DNA from: Magicicada septendecula | Lineage: Eukaryota; Arthropoda; Insecta; Hemiptera; Cicadidae | Direction: 5' to 3' | Length of the DNA stretch: 64,000 bases | Assembly: GCA_034769895.1 (NCBI GenBank) | Contig: CM068367.1 | Span: 690,050,268-690,114,267, forward strand | Shown: positions 1-12,293 of the stretch, piece by piece | Layout of the letters: the number at the start of each line of letters is the position of its first letter | Numbering within the stretch: the first letter of the stretch is position 1 | Program-made: the position numbers and the translations under genes | Notes under the pieces: generated by a model | Database searches by the model: none | The model's input: only the letters and a program-made list of their open reading frames with translations | What the model was told of the DNA's origin: nothing

Positions 1-2571
1 TGCCAACTTCGTTTTAAAGAAAACGTAGAGTTTAACCGGAGATCATATCCAATAGCGCAGTCGCTCAAAGAAGCCGTGAGAACAGAGATAAACAAGATGA
101 TAGAAAACGACATAATTGAGATTAGTCAATCACCTTACACTAGTCCAATTATTGCTGTTCCGAAGAAAGACGGACAAGTCCGGCTCTGTTTAGATGCGCG
201 TGAGTTGAATAAGACAATTGTGAATGACAGAACTTCTCCCGGTGAAATAGAAGAAATCTTAAAGCGTTTTCATGGTACTAGATTTATTAGCACATGGGAT
301 ACGGTCTGTGGTTATTGGCAGGTAGAGCTGCATCCACAAAGCCGCCAGTATGTAGCGTTCATTTTCGAAGGGCGCAATTACCAGTTCAAGAGACTGCCCT
401 TCGGACTTGTCAATTCTGTCGCCATATTTGTGGCATGCATGGACCAGATTCTTGGACAAGAAGCGCTCCAATTTACCACCGTCTATGTTGACGATTTACT
501 CATCACATCCGGAACCTGGGAGGAGCACTGTTACAGAGTGGAATTTGTACTAAACAAACTAGCGCAGAACAACATAACACTGAAGTTGGAGAAATCCAAG
601 TTCATAGCGCGCGAGGTACAATTCTTGGGTTTCAACCTAGACGACCGAGGTATTACCCCATCAGCAGAGAAAGTGGAGGCAATTCAGAGGTTCCCGCAAC
701 CAAGAAACAGGAAACAATTGCAATCTTTCCTCGGACTCTGTAACTATTACAGGAAGTTTCAGAGCCGATATTCCGAGTTGACCGCCAAGTTTCAACCACA
801 GTTATCTGCCAAAAACAAATGGACTTGGGGTGAAGATCAAGATATTACTTTCCGCTTGATAAAAGAGAAGTTTCTGGAGAGTGTGATACTTCGTCACCCA
901 GATTTTAAGAAACCGTTCTTTCTAAACTGTGACGCTAGCGATCTAAGCTTAGGAACGACATTATACCAGGAAGATGAGGAGGGACAACATCTGGTAATAA
1001 GCTTCGCTAGTCGCACACTGAATCAGTGCGAAAAGAACTACAGTGTGACAGAAAAGGAATTGTTGAGCGTGGTGTTCGCATGCAGCAAGTTCCGGACGTA
1101 CATTCTCGGATATCAAGTCACTGTACGAACTGATCATAAATCCATCTCGTTCCTTCGTAGGTGCAAGTTAAGTCACGGCCGATTGGCTAGGTGGGTACTC
1201 GCCCTACAAGAATATGACCTGAAATGGGAATACATTCCAGGAAAGAAGAACGTGGTAGCGGATGTGTTGTCACGTATAAATCTGGAAGATCAGACTTTCG
1301 AGGGAGAGAAGGAGAGCTTAGTAAAAATTTATAACATATTCACGACCAGAGCTGATTTACAAGCTTTGCTAATAAATATTCGAATCCATCAGCAGTCTGA
1401 TCCTAAGCTGAAAAACATTGTGAGTCGTTTGGAAGCCAATGATGAAACCATTTCTAAATATTACCACCTTAACAAGGGAATTTTATTCATAAAAACCGCC
1501 TTAGACGATGAGACATGGAAGGTGATAATCCCACACCAAATCGAAAAGGAGGTCATCATCGATTACCATGTCAGGTATGGTCACATGGGAGCGTTAAAAG
1601 TGATACAGGCTCTAGAAGAAAACTGTAAGATCAAGAATATCAACCGCAAGGTGAGAACATACATCAAGTCCTGTAAGATCTGCCAATGTGCAAAAGTAAA
1701 CAATGAAAAGACAGAGGGTATCATGATACCGATAACTTCCAACGCAAAACTGGAAAAAGTGTTTTTGGATATCTGCGGGCCATTTCCCCGTAGTGGTGGT
1801 CGACACAGATATAAATACTTGGTAATTATAATGGATCACTACACCAAGTATATAAAGCTATATCCGGTTAATCGGGCAACAACAGCAAAGGTTTTGGCGG
1901 TGATTATCGATTTGTATATCCCAGAGGTCGGTAGACCATCTTCTATTATTACCGACCACGGTACACAATTTAAGGGGAAGAGATGGCGAGACACTTTATT
2001 AGCACTTGGGGTCAAAACGTATAAGACATCAGTCTACCACCCAAGTAGCAATCCGGCTGAGAGAGTACTGAGAGAAGTGGGTAGGATATTGCGCACGTAC
2101 TGTCACAACCAACAGAAAAAGTGGCAAGAGTACCTAGCAGCGATAGAAACATTCCTAAATTATGCCCACAATCCAGCTATAGGAATTCCACCATACTCAG
2201 CCATGTATGAGAAGCCGACTCCCCGAGACATTGAACAAATCATTGAATTTCCAACGAACAACAATAGGAAATTCAACCAGTTGAAGTTTTACAATAAGGT
2301 AGCAGAAGATCAGGAAAAACGGCAAGCCAAATACCAGAAGGCAATAGGGCGAATTGTAACATATAAAGAGGGTGAAAAAGTCCTCCTAAAAAATAGAGAG
2401 CTGCCTAGCACTTTAGAAGGCATAACCAAAAAACTACTATTACTATACACTGGCCCATATGTTGTGGTAAATGATAAGCATAACAATACATATGAATTGA
2501 GGGAAGTCGTTTCAGGAAAAATCAAAGGAGTGTACAATCAAGCTTCTATGAAGAAATATTATGAAGAATGA
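1..2571 (+). CDS. Ty3/Gypsy-type pol polyprotein, 5'-truncated by window edge
   Basis: This encodes the reverse transcriptase, RNase H and integrase of an LTR retrotransposon, which copy element RNA into DNA and insert it into the genome. The frame is open from base 1, so the true start and any gag or protease lie outside the window. RT shows a KKDG segment near the start, an aspartate in the WDTVCGYWQ segment and a YVDD catalytic box at nt 484-495. RNase H shows DASD, TEKELL, RTDHK and an ADVLSR end. Integrase shows an H-x4-H and C-x2-C zinc-binding pair (nt 1565-1690). Its catalytic acidic residues are D at nt 1768, D at 1954 and E at 2059, the last two 35 codons apart. A GPY-type module follows near nt 2450. 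There is no internal stop and all expected catalytic residues are seen, so this part may be functional. Related RT residues occur in the element at 32392-40800. No env follows. Confidence 0.95.
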   Translation, partial: CQLRFKENVEFNRRSYPIAQSLKEAVRTEINKMIENDIIEISQSPYTSPIIAVPKKDGQVRLCLDARELNKTIVNDRTSPGEIEEILKRFHGTRFISTWDTVCGYWQVELHPQSRQYVAFIFEGRNYQFKRLPFGLVNSVAIFVACMDQILGQEALQFTTVYVDDLLITSGTWEEHCYRVEFVLNKLAQNNITLKLEKSKFIAREVQFLGFNLDDRGITPSAEKVEAIQRFPQPRNRKQLQSFLGLCNYYRKFQSRYSELTAKFQPQLSAKNKWTWGEDQDITFRLIKEKFLESVILRHPDFKKPFFLNCDASDLSLGTTLYQEDEEGQHLVISFASRTLNQCEKNYSVTEKELLSVVFACSKFRTYILGYQVTVRTDHKSISFLRRCKLSHGRLARWVLALQEYDLKWEYIPGKKNVVADVLSRINLEDQTFEGEKESLVKIYNIFTTRADLQALLINIRIHQQSDPKLKNIVSRLEANDETISKYYHLNKGILFIKTALDDETWKVIIPHQIEKEVIIDYHVRYGHMGALKVIQALEENCKIKNINRKVRTYIKSCKICQCAKVNNEKTEGIMIPITSNAKLEKVFLDICGPFPRSGGRHRYKYLVIIMDHYTKYIKLYPVNRATTAKVLAVIIDLYIPEVGRPSSIITDHGTQFKGKRWRDTLLALGVKTYKTSVYHPSSNPAERVLREVGRILRTYCHNQQKKWQEYLAAIETFLNYAHNPAIGIPPYSAMYEKPTPRDIEQIIEFPTNNNRKFNQLKFYNKVAEDQEKRQAKYQKAIGRIVTYKEGEKVLLKNRELPSTLEGITKKLLLLYTGPYVVVNDKHNNTYELREVVSGKIKGVYNQASMKKYYEE

Positions 2572-2584
2572 GTTGTGAGTTTTA

Positions 2585-3095
2585 GAATTTTGAATTTATT
2601 TTTTAAAAAATTCTAAAATAATGTAAGTACATCTTACTACAACCTAATAATTTTGGAACAAACTTTATGGAAGAAAGAGAAAGAGAGAGAATTTTGTACT
2701 TATTATTTATAAAAATTTAAAATTGAGTAAGTACTTCTTACTACAACCTAATAATTTTGGAACAAACTTTATGGAAGAAAGAAAAAGAAAGAATTTTGAA
2801 TATAACTTCTTCTAAAATATGTAAGTACTTCTTACTACAACCTGATAATTTAGAACAAAACTTTATGGAAGAAAGAGAAAGAGAGAGAATTTTGAACTTA
2901 ATTTTAAAAAATTTAAAATTAAGCAAGCACAGCTTTACTACCACTGAATTATGAGAAAAACATTTTGGAAGAATTAAGAAGAAAGGAATTTTGAATTTAA
3001 AATACAAAAAATTTAAAAATGAAGTAAGACCAACTTACTATAACTAAGTTTAGGAGAAAACTTTATGGTAAATAATTAAGAAGAATTTGAATTTG
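2585..3095. repeat. ~100-bp tandem array downstream of pol
   Basis: The motif GAATTTTGAA or a close variant recurs at 2585, 2689, 2791, 2887, 2986 and about 3084, giving a period of 96-104 bp. Each unit also carries a TAAGTAC..CTTACTA segment and an ACTTTATGGAAGAAAGA segment. Copies become more divergent toward the right. The array begins 14 bp after the pol stop, where a 3' LTR would be expected, so it may be U3 sequence, but no paired LTR is in the window. Confidence 0.75.
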
Positions 3096-6000
3096 GAGAA
3101 ATACCAAAACATTCAGAAATAATAGTAAAATCACAGTACTATAAACAATTCTGAATGAAACAATTCTGGGAATAAATGAATTAAACAGAATTTGAATGTT
3201 GATAGAACGTCAGAACTTTGAAACAAGATAAGATCAACATATTACAAGGATTTATGAGAAATATTTTTCAATTAAATAAAAAGAATAGTTTGAATTTTAC
3301 ATTAAAACTAACCAAGTTCCAAAAAAATAATTATGTGTCAATTATGATTGAATTGAGAAGAAAATAAAGTGATTAATTCAGAAAAGAGAATTAACGTTAA
3401 TCCAGAATAAATGCTAGACATTCACAATAGCATTTGAAGGGGTAGAGAAGAATAACAAAGAAGAGTGTAATATGCAAGAGAAGAAAAAATTTGGAAGCAA
3501 AGAGACTAATTACCTATGAAACGATAATGAAAACAATTAATTAAGAGCAAAGAAGAACAACTCATACCAAACATATGGAGAAGATGATTTTGAACAAATG
3601 ATAATAATAAGACCTATATGAAATGCAAAGAGAAGAAATACCACGTGAAATATGATATAAATGAATTAATGTTAATGAATGCGAAGGCGGATTAATAACT
3701 TTCTAAGAGAAAGGAAAGAACCAAAATGTTTAAATAAAATGATCAATATAACAACCTGTATATCTAATGTAAAGATACAATGTTAAAAAATTAAATATAA
3801 TATATTAAGACCATTCAAATAATGAATAAGAAAGACTATATATAAAGACCATGCTAATACTATGAGTAACCAGAAGAAAGTATAAAGAGAATTCAGATGG
3901 AGAAGAAAGAGAGTTACACTGTAAACAGTAACCAGAATTATTAAAAGAAAGGTTTTCAACCATAATTAAATTAAATATATCAGACAAGTTAAGAGTTTTG
4001 AAAAAATATATATGTAATGAGTATAATAATGATTATGAAGATTTATTAAGATAGAAAATGTGAGATAATCTGAGAGACTACGAAGTGGAGAATCCAAAGA
4101 TATTTTTATTAGTCGAAAATGAGACTACTTTTTATTTATTTATTCGATGACTGACTGAAGATAATTCCAGCAGCATCATGTTTTTGAGCAGGGATGGATA
4201 TGCCTCTGTACTCAATTTATAGAAGTGGTGTATGGCCAGCAGAGAAGTAGCGTACAGTGCCCCTCTGATCTGCCCCAGCCCACGTGATAGGGAATGTTAG
4301 GGAATTAATATCCCAAGGATACAACACGAAGTTGATATGGAAAGAAAATGTATTACAATTATAATATATCTCAGAAGACACTAACTATCCGAAAAGGATC
4401 AGTAGTAAGACAAGTAACCATATATATAAAATTAATAAAACTCTAATATAAAAAAGTCGATATAAAGATGGAGAAGAAAATGAATTATAAGAAATGATGA
4501 AATTATCATAAGAAATTATTTCATCCATAAACATGTCTGAAATAATTACTTCTGGAGGAGAGCAATCTGTAACGTGACAGATGTATGCATAATATTGAAT
4601 GGCAATTGATCATTAGAATAATGAAGTTATAATGTTTAAATTTGGAAGAAAGCATTAAGTTTAATATAAATAGATTAATTCATAGCAACTGTTGAAAGAA
4701 ATCATTATTATAAAGAAAATACAAGGTAAAATAAAAGGAGTTACTAGTGATGAGTCATCCAAGACCAGTCTCATAACCAAAGGTTTTCAAGGTATAACCC
4801 AGGAAGGTAAAAAAGTAAATAACAAAGCAGTACTGAATATGACCAAACCCACAACGAGGAAGAATAAATAGAATAGAAACCCTAAAATAAGCCAAGATCA
4901 AACAACACAGGTGGTGTATTTCTGAAATAAAGAAGAAGATGGAGAAGATCCCAAGAAACCTGATGGCATCAAGAAGAAGATGGAGAAGATACCAGTCCCA
5001 GAAGGCAGGAGAAAAGAAGACTGATGAAAGAAGAAGAAGGCAGCATCCTGAAGAAGATGTCATGCTCTTATAAAAGACACCCAAATCCCTATATCCCCAA
5101 AATAAATATCTAAAAACAAAAGTATAACGAAATGAAAACCACATGTATATAAATTTAAGAGAGAGAAGTGTATAAAGTAAAAGTTGCCTGTGAACTAAGA
5201 TGAAACAATAATATAGTACCCATGGAACAAATCTCCATTGAAAAAACGCTAACCAATTTATTATGTTGATAAGACTATACGACCATTTAGCATTAACATA
5301 ATATATAAGTGCAAAGTGAACCAGTGATAGTTTTGGGTATTATAAAAAATGAACCTTGTGTTTCATTCTTGGCAATCACAAACATTGAATGCAATGAAAT
5401 TTGCAATTTTCAATGACTTGAAATGTGTACTGTGACAATATGTTGTTTATAAGACATAAATCTGTTTAAAATAACATTTTGTTTTATATGAAAAAAGAAA
5501 AACAGATTTCATAATACTTTTCGAACAATTCATACTATTTATTTATTAATGACAGGGTACAATTCCCCAAAGACAATGTGTAAAAGACGGTATAAAAACT
5601 GTAGAATCCTACTTATAATAATAGTTAGAAATAAGAATATAAATATAAGGTTTTTATGTATATAGTATAAGAATGTTTAAAAATGTTTTAGATATAAGGC
5701 CATTTGTTTGGGTCTGATACAACTAACATCAGAACTATAAAAATAGTTACCACTTGTAAATAGTAGAGAGTAATTAAGATGTTAGTTAGTAAAAAACCTT
5801 TTTTGTAAACCATATTTCCATGTTAGAAATAAGGATTTTGTTGTAAAATGTCTGACTTGAAGACAACCATTTATTTAAAAAAAAAATTCTTTATTTGTTT
5901 TAACTATTATTTGTATTGTAACCAATACTAATTGTTATTGTGTAATTTGAAAACATGTTTAATTTATAATACTATATGTAAAAGTCAGAGAGGGTATCAC

Positions 6001-7983
6001 ACATCATATATTGTTTGTAAAATATTTTGTAAGAAAAATTGTTAAAAAATCATAGGCCAAAAGAATGGAAACCAAACTTCATCAAAACAGAGAAATTGCT
6101 CATTTAAATGCAAATAAACAAAAGGGGTTTAGACAAAATAAACTTGAGATCAAGCCATATAATTGCACATACCATTTAGAAAGATTTTAATAAATTATAT
6201 TAAGAATTATAAATAAAAATGAAAATGACTAAACTCAGGAATTTAGACATGGGAGTCATATATTCCAGAATAATGTTTCAGAATACAACTAATTCAATTA
6301 ATTACCAGAAAATCAGGGAATATAAGCCTTTTAATACAATATAGGATTATTAATATTAAATATAACGGATAAAATGGATGAATTTTATATAATGACAGGA
6401 AGTAAATTTTGATGTTTTGACTTTTCAGAGAATAACAAAAATGAAAGTAAAATTACTAATTTTGGACAGAAAACACTATAAAACGGCATTATTTAATCTG
6501 AAAATAAGCTGAATGAACTGAAAGATTAATTTAAATAACATCTAGTGAATAAAATTGACAAATAACCAAAGTTTAGGCAATCATATAGTGAAATATTAAA
6601 GTGTGCACAGGATGTGAAAATATATTTGAACAATGTTAAGGATAATATTATATGGGCTAAGAGTTTAATTGAAACTGAAGGAAACAGTTAGTTGATTATT
6701 GGTATTCGAACGGTTAACATAAACGAGAGTTTTGTGACGATCTAACCTATCTTACAACGGTAAAGTTAAGCGGCGAATAGTACGTTACTGTGAAATCGAG
6801 AGGGACTTATAATAAAATCCTTCCAGAACATATACATTATGACAAAAACAATCAAGAAACACTAATTAACACTAAACAATACATATCTACTCCGAAAAAC
6901 ACCACAAAACACCAGAAAACTGTATAACACATTAACCAAGTATTAGTGTCGGAATCGGGAAAAGTGTTTTGACTTATAATTACACGGATATACTAAATAC
7001 AACCCAGAAACATTACACCAGTCACTACACAACATTTCACAAGAGATTTGCAGACACCAGAACAGGAATACTGCCAGAAAATACATTATTTGGAACGCAG
7101 CAGGAACGAGCGACATTTTGATCAACTTGACGGCAGCCATCTTTCTTTGACAATTCCAATGCCTCTCCATCCACATATCAGCTGTTGGTGAAAACAATTA
7201 TATTATTTTCAAATTATTATTCACTGTCTGTATTTAGTAATAATTATTAATTTGTTGTAACGTTATACTTTTTAAATATTGACCCGATTTCTCTGACTTT
7301 GATAATAATTGGCTGTTTAAAGAACCCTGTATGATTTTTATATAATATAATTTGTAACTTTTTCGATATCCTGAGAATCGATATTATAATCGATAAGAGT
7401 CAATATTGCTATTAATTAATAAAACATTAATATTCTTCAACACTAAATAGTTCTTCATTTCATAAATATTACTAATTATCACTAATATAATTCTAATTAA
7501 TAATCTATCAGGACTTTACCACCTATAAGTGAAGATAACCTAAAAAATAAAAAGGTAAACAAGTATCGATTGGTTTGAAGACAATCTTATGAGTGGTGAT
7601 AGTTTATTTAAAATATACCAAAACTTTAATAAAAATTTTCAGAAGAGCATTACACTTTTTAAAACTTCACAGCCCTATATTAATTAATTGATTATAATTA
7701 ATTAATTAATAAAATTAAAAATTTTTTTTAATTATTTTTTTTTATAAACATAATTTTTTTTTAAATTTTCTTCAAAACAATAATTTTTGTTTTGAAACTT
7801 TCGGTGAAGCTGAACATATATTTCTTCATCAACATTACGCTACTCGACCGGTCTTGCTACCATTGAGACTCGACCAGCTGGGAAACTTAAGGAAGTGTTT
7901 CAGGCCAGTAAGACGTCGAGAGCCACACCAATTTAAGAACATACACTCCACTAATAAATTATTATTACAATATATATTTAATG
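3096..7983. other. AT-rich non-coding stretch
   Basis: There is no gene-like reading frame here; the small open frames have low-complexity composition typical of chance. The sequence is A-rich on the plus strand to about 6.6 kb and may include the 3' untranslated or LTR part of the preceding element. Slightly less AT-rich patches at about 4200-4320 and 7080-7190 were not recognised. Confidence 0.6.
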
Positions 7984-8230
7984 TAATTGGCAATTAATTA
8001 TTTAATTGTGTTTGCCGTGCCCCACGATCTTTGAGCGCCATTTATATTTAGTGCAATTATGCTAATTATTATGAATTATTAAATTATCCAATTATATATT
8101 AATAAATTGGGGTCTAATTAAATTTGTATGCCCCCACTTTCCTTGGGTGCCATTTATGTTTAACTGAATGGGGTTGTAATTAAATTTGTAGAGCCCCACT
8201 TTCTTTGAGTGTCATTTATATTTTAATATA
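7984..8230 (-). repeat. Tandem PBS-like units of an LTR element, minus strand
   Basis: Read on the minus strand, three units begin ATGACACTCAAAGAAAGTGG, ATGGCACCCAAGGAAAGTGG and ATGGCGCTCAAAGATCGTGG, each preceded by an A/T-rich AAATATAAA-like segment. TGGCGC followed by a GTGGGGC-like block resembles the primer-binding site next to the 5' LTR of many LTR elements. The same arrangement occurs on the plus strand at 33690-33845. No gag follows on the minus strand, so this is read as a fragment. Confidence 0.5.
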
Positions 8231-10980
8231 CATATGGAAAAGTAAATTATATTAGTCGGATTTGACTCAATTTAGTTATCAAATCAATATGATTTACATG
8301 AGCATGTTAATCTGACATTTCAATGGGCGATTTGTGTGTGTCCACTGATAATTAGCATAACTCTTGAGACTCTTTGTAGGTAACAAGATAAAATCACTTG
8401 GAACGTGATAAATTAATTGTCAAGGTTAATCGCAATAATGAACGCAAGATATATGTATATATGTAATAATTACTTATTTATTATATCATTGATTAAGTAA
8501 ATTACTGAACCACAAATGAAATTATGTCCTGTAAATACATAACAAAACACATAATAACATAAATCACAATAATATTCGTTCGTTGTTTCCTGAAAACAAG
8601 ACATATAGTACAATCAAATACAACACAATAATATACATATACAAACAATAAGCAATCAAATATATTTTATCCCTAGCTAAATGCGTTCATTATGCTCAGA
8701 TGAATGAATTTAATATTAACATTATTAGATTTATGATTTATATAGATTTACAGAAATCTCTCGGGAGTAGCTCTTTGAAAAGAAGAGACAGTGCAGTAGT
8801 ATGTATCAACTAGCATTTAAGAAACATAAAGACTTATCTTGCAAAAGGCTTATCCACAAATTCCATCGGTGTAAGATTACATCCGTTGGTGGGTTCCTTA
8901 TACATGGTAATCACTATTGATCGAAGAACACTTCACTTTCACTCACTGAATTTCCCCACTCTCGTTATGTATAGTGTGGTGTTGGACTCTCCGCTGGCGT
9001 TAAGTGTTTTATGGCTTCATGTGTTAAGATGCAATCATCGTCATTGAAGTGGTTTACTTTTAGAGTTTGCTGTGTGCGTGTTCATGTAGCTAACTATTCT
9101 GTCTATCTTGGACGTAATGTATGCAATGTGCGTATTAGTGTTCGTGTTAATTCACTCAGTTCAGGTGCCCAAAATTGAGAATCATTATGGTTGAATAGTG
9201 TCTGAAATCGTCATACACTGTTTTACTCTCGGATTGTTACTCACTCGTATTGCATTATGTTGCGTGTCGGTCGTAGTCTAGAGTCACGTATACACTGGCA
9301 TTTAACGATAGTTACGTCTATCCGCACCGTTGATCACTACGGTAAGTTCGGTAACTCATATAAACTATCGAACATACATTTTGTAGAACTGCGATTGAGT
9401 TGAATGTCTAAGTCCGATTAAGACCGCGACTTGGTTACAATTTCACTGATTGAGTAACCGTATTGAAAGTTGAGTAAGTCAAGTATTACCGCCGCCACTA
9501 CTATTACTCTTTACAACAACTATTACAACAACTACTACTGTATTATTTCCGTCTTACTGATATTACTCGCATTACTACTCCATTACTACTGGGCTCCGCG
9601 TCCTCGCAAACAGTTTTTATCAATCATACTCTCCCAGAAGGCAATTTTCTCATCTCTACGCCTACGGCCGTTGTTGATAGGTTCCTAATTTCCTACCACC
9701 TTGTAGATTTTTGTCATCGGTTTCCTGATTCGTCGTTCAAGTTGTCACTACTCTCTCCACCAGTTCCTTTGGAAGATGCCAAACTCTGGTTGGTCGTCGG
9801 CACCCCCGGAATATCCCAGCGACGAACGTTGTGCTGATTCTCAGAAACTAGAGCAATTCCCCGCCTGTCTATCAACCTTTTGTTTCCACGTTGTCGAGGC
9901 ACTCCGGTACAGCTTTTGTTAAGAGTCTGCAGTGTCTTGGTCAATTGTCCATTTACCCTTCGCTCGTTCCGCCAATTATCAACTCTTCGTTGGGCGTCAT
10001 CCCTGGACGGGTCCCACGCTTTCTAGTTGTAAATCTGACTGGACGTCAGGGCGTGTTTTCATGTTGGGCTGTGTCTATCTCTAGTATTCATTGAATATCC
10101 GTCCTATTGTCTACATGTTTGTCAAGATTTCTCTGCACCCTTTGTTACTGAGTGTTGCATTCATACGTGTGCTCGTTACAACTTAACCCCACAGCATGTG
10201 TTCCATTTCACTTCTGCGTAACCAGGCTGCTGGACTATGCCTTTTTTGTCTGGTTTGTTTGGCGTTGTAAATCGTAGCTAACTTCGTGCTGTCAACGACG
10301 TACCCTATTTTCTATTGTAGCGTGTACTCAGACGTTTTTTCATTGTCTTCCTACTGGCGTCGTGTCTGACGTGTCCCTAATTCGTTCTTATTTACGACTC
10401 GGGCCTCGGTTTGTCAACTCGAGTGCGCGCGCGTGTCTCTTGATCAAGAAATTATAAATTTTTAAAATTTTGATCACCATAGGTTTTTAAAGTTAGTGAC
10501 TACACTTGAAACGACGTAAAACTAGACGTTTTCCCCACAAGAAACAATAGCAAATGTCGAGATGAGCTTCTAAATCACACAAAAGTTATAAACAAAATAA
10601 ACGATTTTTGCATGTTAAAAATTTATTTAATGTATTGTGATGAAGGCAGCACACAGAACAGCAATTAATAATACTATAATTGTAACTAATATATATTATT
10701 AGTAATAGTATAATTTGCAATTACAAATAGTTCATTGTAACTGAATTTTGAGATGGGCCTGAAATACTTGTACACATTTTTGTTCATTCGTCCATCATTT
10801 TCACAGTTGTTTGCACGGCGTCGGACGGGTGACACTCGAAAAAAGAAGAGGAATCATCACTTTCCAACACGACACTCGGCTGTTTAGCAGCTTCACCCGC
10901 TGCCTTAAAGGAATGTAGGGTTTGACTGTTTCGTTACAGTCTTTATTCCTTTATTGAACGAGCGAAGAGAGTTTTAACTG
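8231..10980. other. Non-coding, mixed composition
   Basis: About 8900-10440 is noticeably less AT-rich than its surroundings and ends in a short GCGCGCGTG run, but no protein family was recognised. A minus-strand frame at 9714-9990 has an Arg/Asn/Asp-rich coding-like composition without a known domain. Short ACT-type trinucleotide runs lie at 9490-9590. Confidence 0.4.
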
Positions 10981-11475
10981 TCTATCTATCCATCTATCTA
11001 TTTGGGGTATGTTTCACTATAACTTTTGAACGCATCAACCGATTTTCGTAAAACTCGGTACACGTGTCCGTACTTTTAACTTTTACTCTACAAACCTCTA
11101 CTTTTTTTAGATTGATCTCACCCAACAACAGGGGGGAGTGGGAGGCAAAAATGTAAGGGGGCAAAAAATATGTGTGGCATACCAAATTAAAGGGCATTTT
11201 AATCAAAATCTGAATATAGTGTTTGTTAGCCTACTGAAAATTTCAAAATTGTGGGATTCAAGGGCCCAAAAAGTGGGTCAAAAGTTTGTTAAAACTGTAA
11301 AATCCATGTGGAGTATCAAATTAAAGAGAATTTTAACCAAAATCTAAATGTAATACACAGTTTAGGAACATTCAGAATTAATTTTAGGATACCGTGATAA
11401 AAAATTGTAAAAATCTAGCCGGGTGTCAGACTAAAGGAGTTTTTAATTTAAATCTGAATGTAGCTTTTAATACGC
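10981..11475 (+). repeat. Dispersed repeat, copy A
   Basis: It starts with a TCTATCTATC tract, then a block containing ATAACTTTTGAACGCAT, then sub-repeats built on TATCAAATTAAAGAGAATTTTA and similar wording. It ends near GGGTGTCAGACTAAA. The same order of blocks occurs on the same strand at 52339-52840. It is not coding and its class is unknown. Confidence 0.75.
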
Positions 11476-12116
11476 GTACGAACATTTTTAAGTTTAGGGT
11501 ACCATGGGCGAAACATGGAACTCAAAATGATAGTAAAATTATTGTAAGTCTATGTGGGGGATCAAGTTATTAGGAACTTTATTCAAAATACAAACGGTAA
11601 ATCTTTAATAATTAGACTGAATTAATATCTCTCAACATCTCCTGCTAATTTTGTAAGCTATATTTACCTATATACCTCCTTCAAAAAGTTTGTAAGCTAT
11701 ATTTACAAAAATGCATTAGGCCTATATATGTTTGCCATTATGCACATTTGTGAAACGTTTTAGATATAGACCTATAGATATCTATGGATACATACATAAA
11801 CTTAAAAGCTAGGACTAAATTATTTGTCATTTAGGTATTGTTATAAATTTGACTAAAAAAACAACAGTGCAGTAGTCAGTGTTTATTATATAAGTGACTG
11901 GTTTATCCACAAACTGTTATTTTACTGTGGGGAAATCGGTTATTTCTTATAACTGAAAAACTATCTAAAATTTAAATTTACTAAGTAATAAATATATTTC
12001 GTTCAAAACAGTGAACGAGTTGTACAGCTCAGAAAGCTTACTGGTAGATTTCCTGGTATCACCTCAGCTGCACGTTGCGTTGAATTGTCAAGGATCGTTC
12101 TCGGTCCGTGTCTTCA
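11476..12116. other. Non-coding, AT-rich
   Basis: Nothing gene-like was seen. It contains one TAGGCCTA octamer at 11717-11724 and a repeated GTAAGCTATATTTAC phrase at about 11655 and 11690. Confidence 0.5.
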
Positions 12117-12293
12117 TCATCCAAAATCTGGAATCCTCCCTTGTTTGCTTATAACTTCGTTTAACTCTTCTTTCTTATCGATTTCTTCTCCATCATGAGT
12201 ATTTTGCGAGACTTCTAGCACATCTATCTTAAGAAGTTCTTCTGCATGGATATCAAATATCTCCCATTTCAAGTTCCTAGGAATCTGCCACTG
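12117..12293 (-). other. Unrecognised coding-like fragment
   Basis: On the minus strand a 58-codon stretch has an acidic, coding-like composition, with segments such as LKWEIFDIHAEELLKIDVLE and HDGEEIDKKEELNE, and ends in two consecutive stop codons. The frame stays open a further ~10 codons upstream. An AATATTCAG just upstream could be a splice acceptor, which would make this a 3' terminal exon, but no neighbouring exon was found. It could equally be a relic of a transposon protein. No family was recognised. Confidence 0.25.

Noticed and set aside
4755-5144. 129-codon minus-strand frame rich in Phe and Leu
   Set aside because: Composition follows the purine-rich plus strand; no motif and no supporting context.
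9714-9990. Arg/Asn-rich minus-strand frame
   Set aside because: Composition is coding-like, but no family was recognised and neighbouring frames are broken; left as non-coding.
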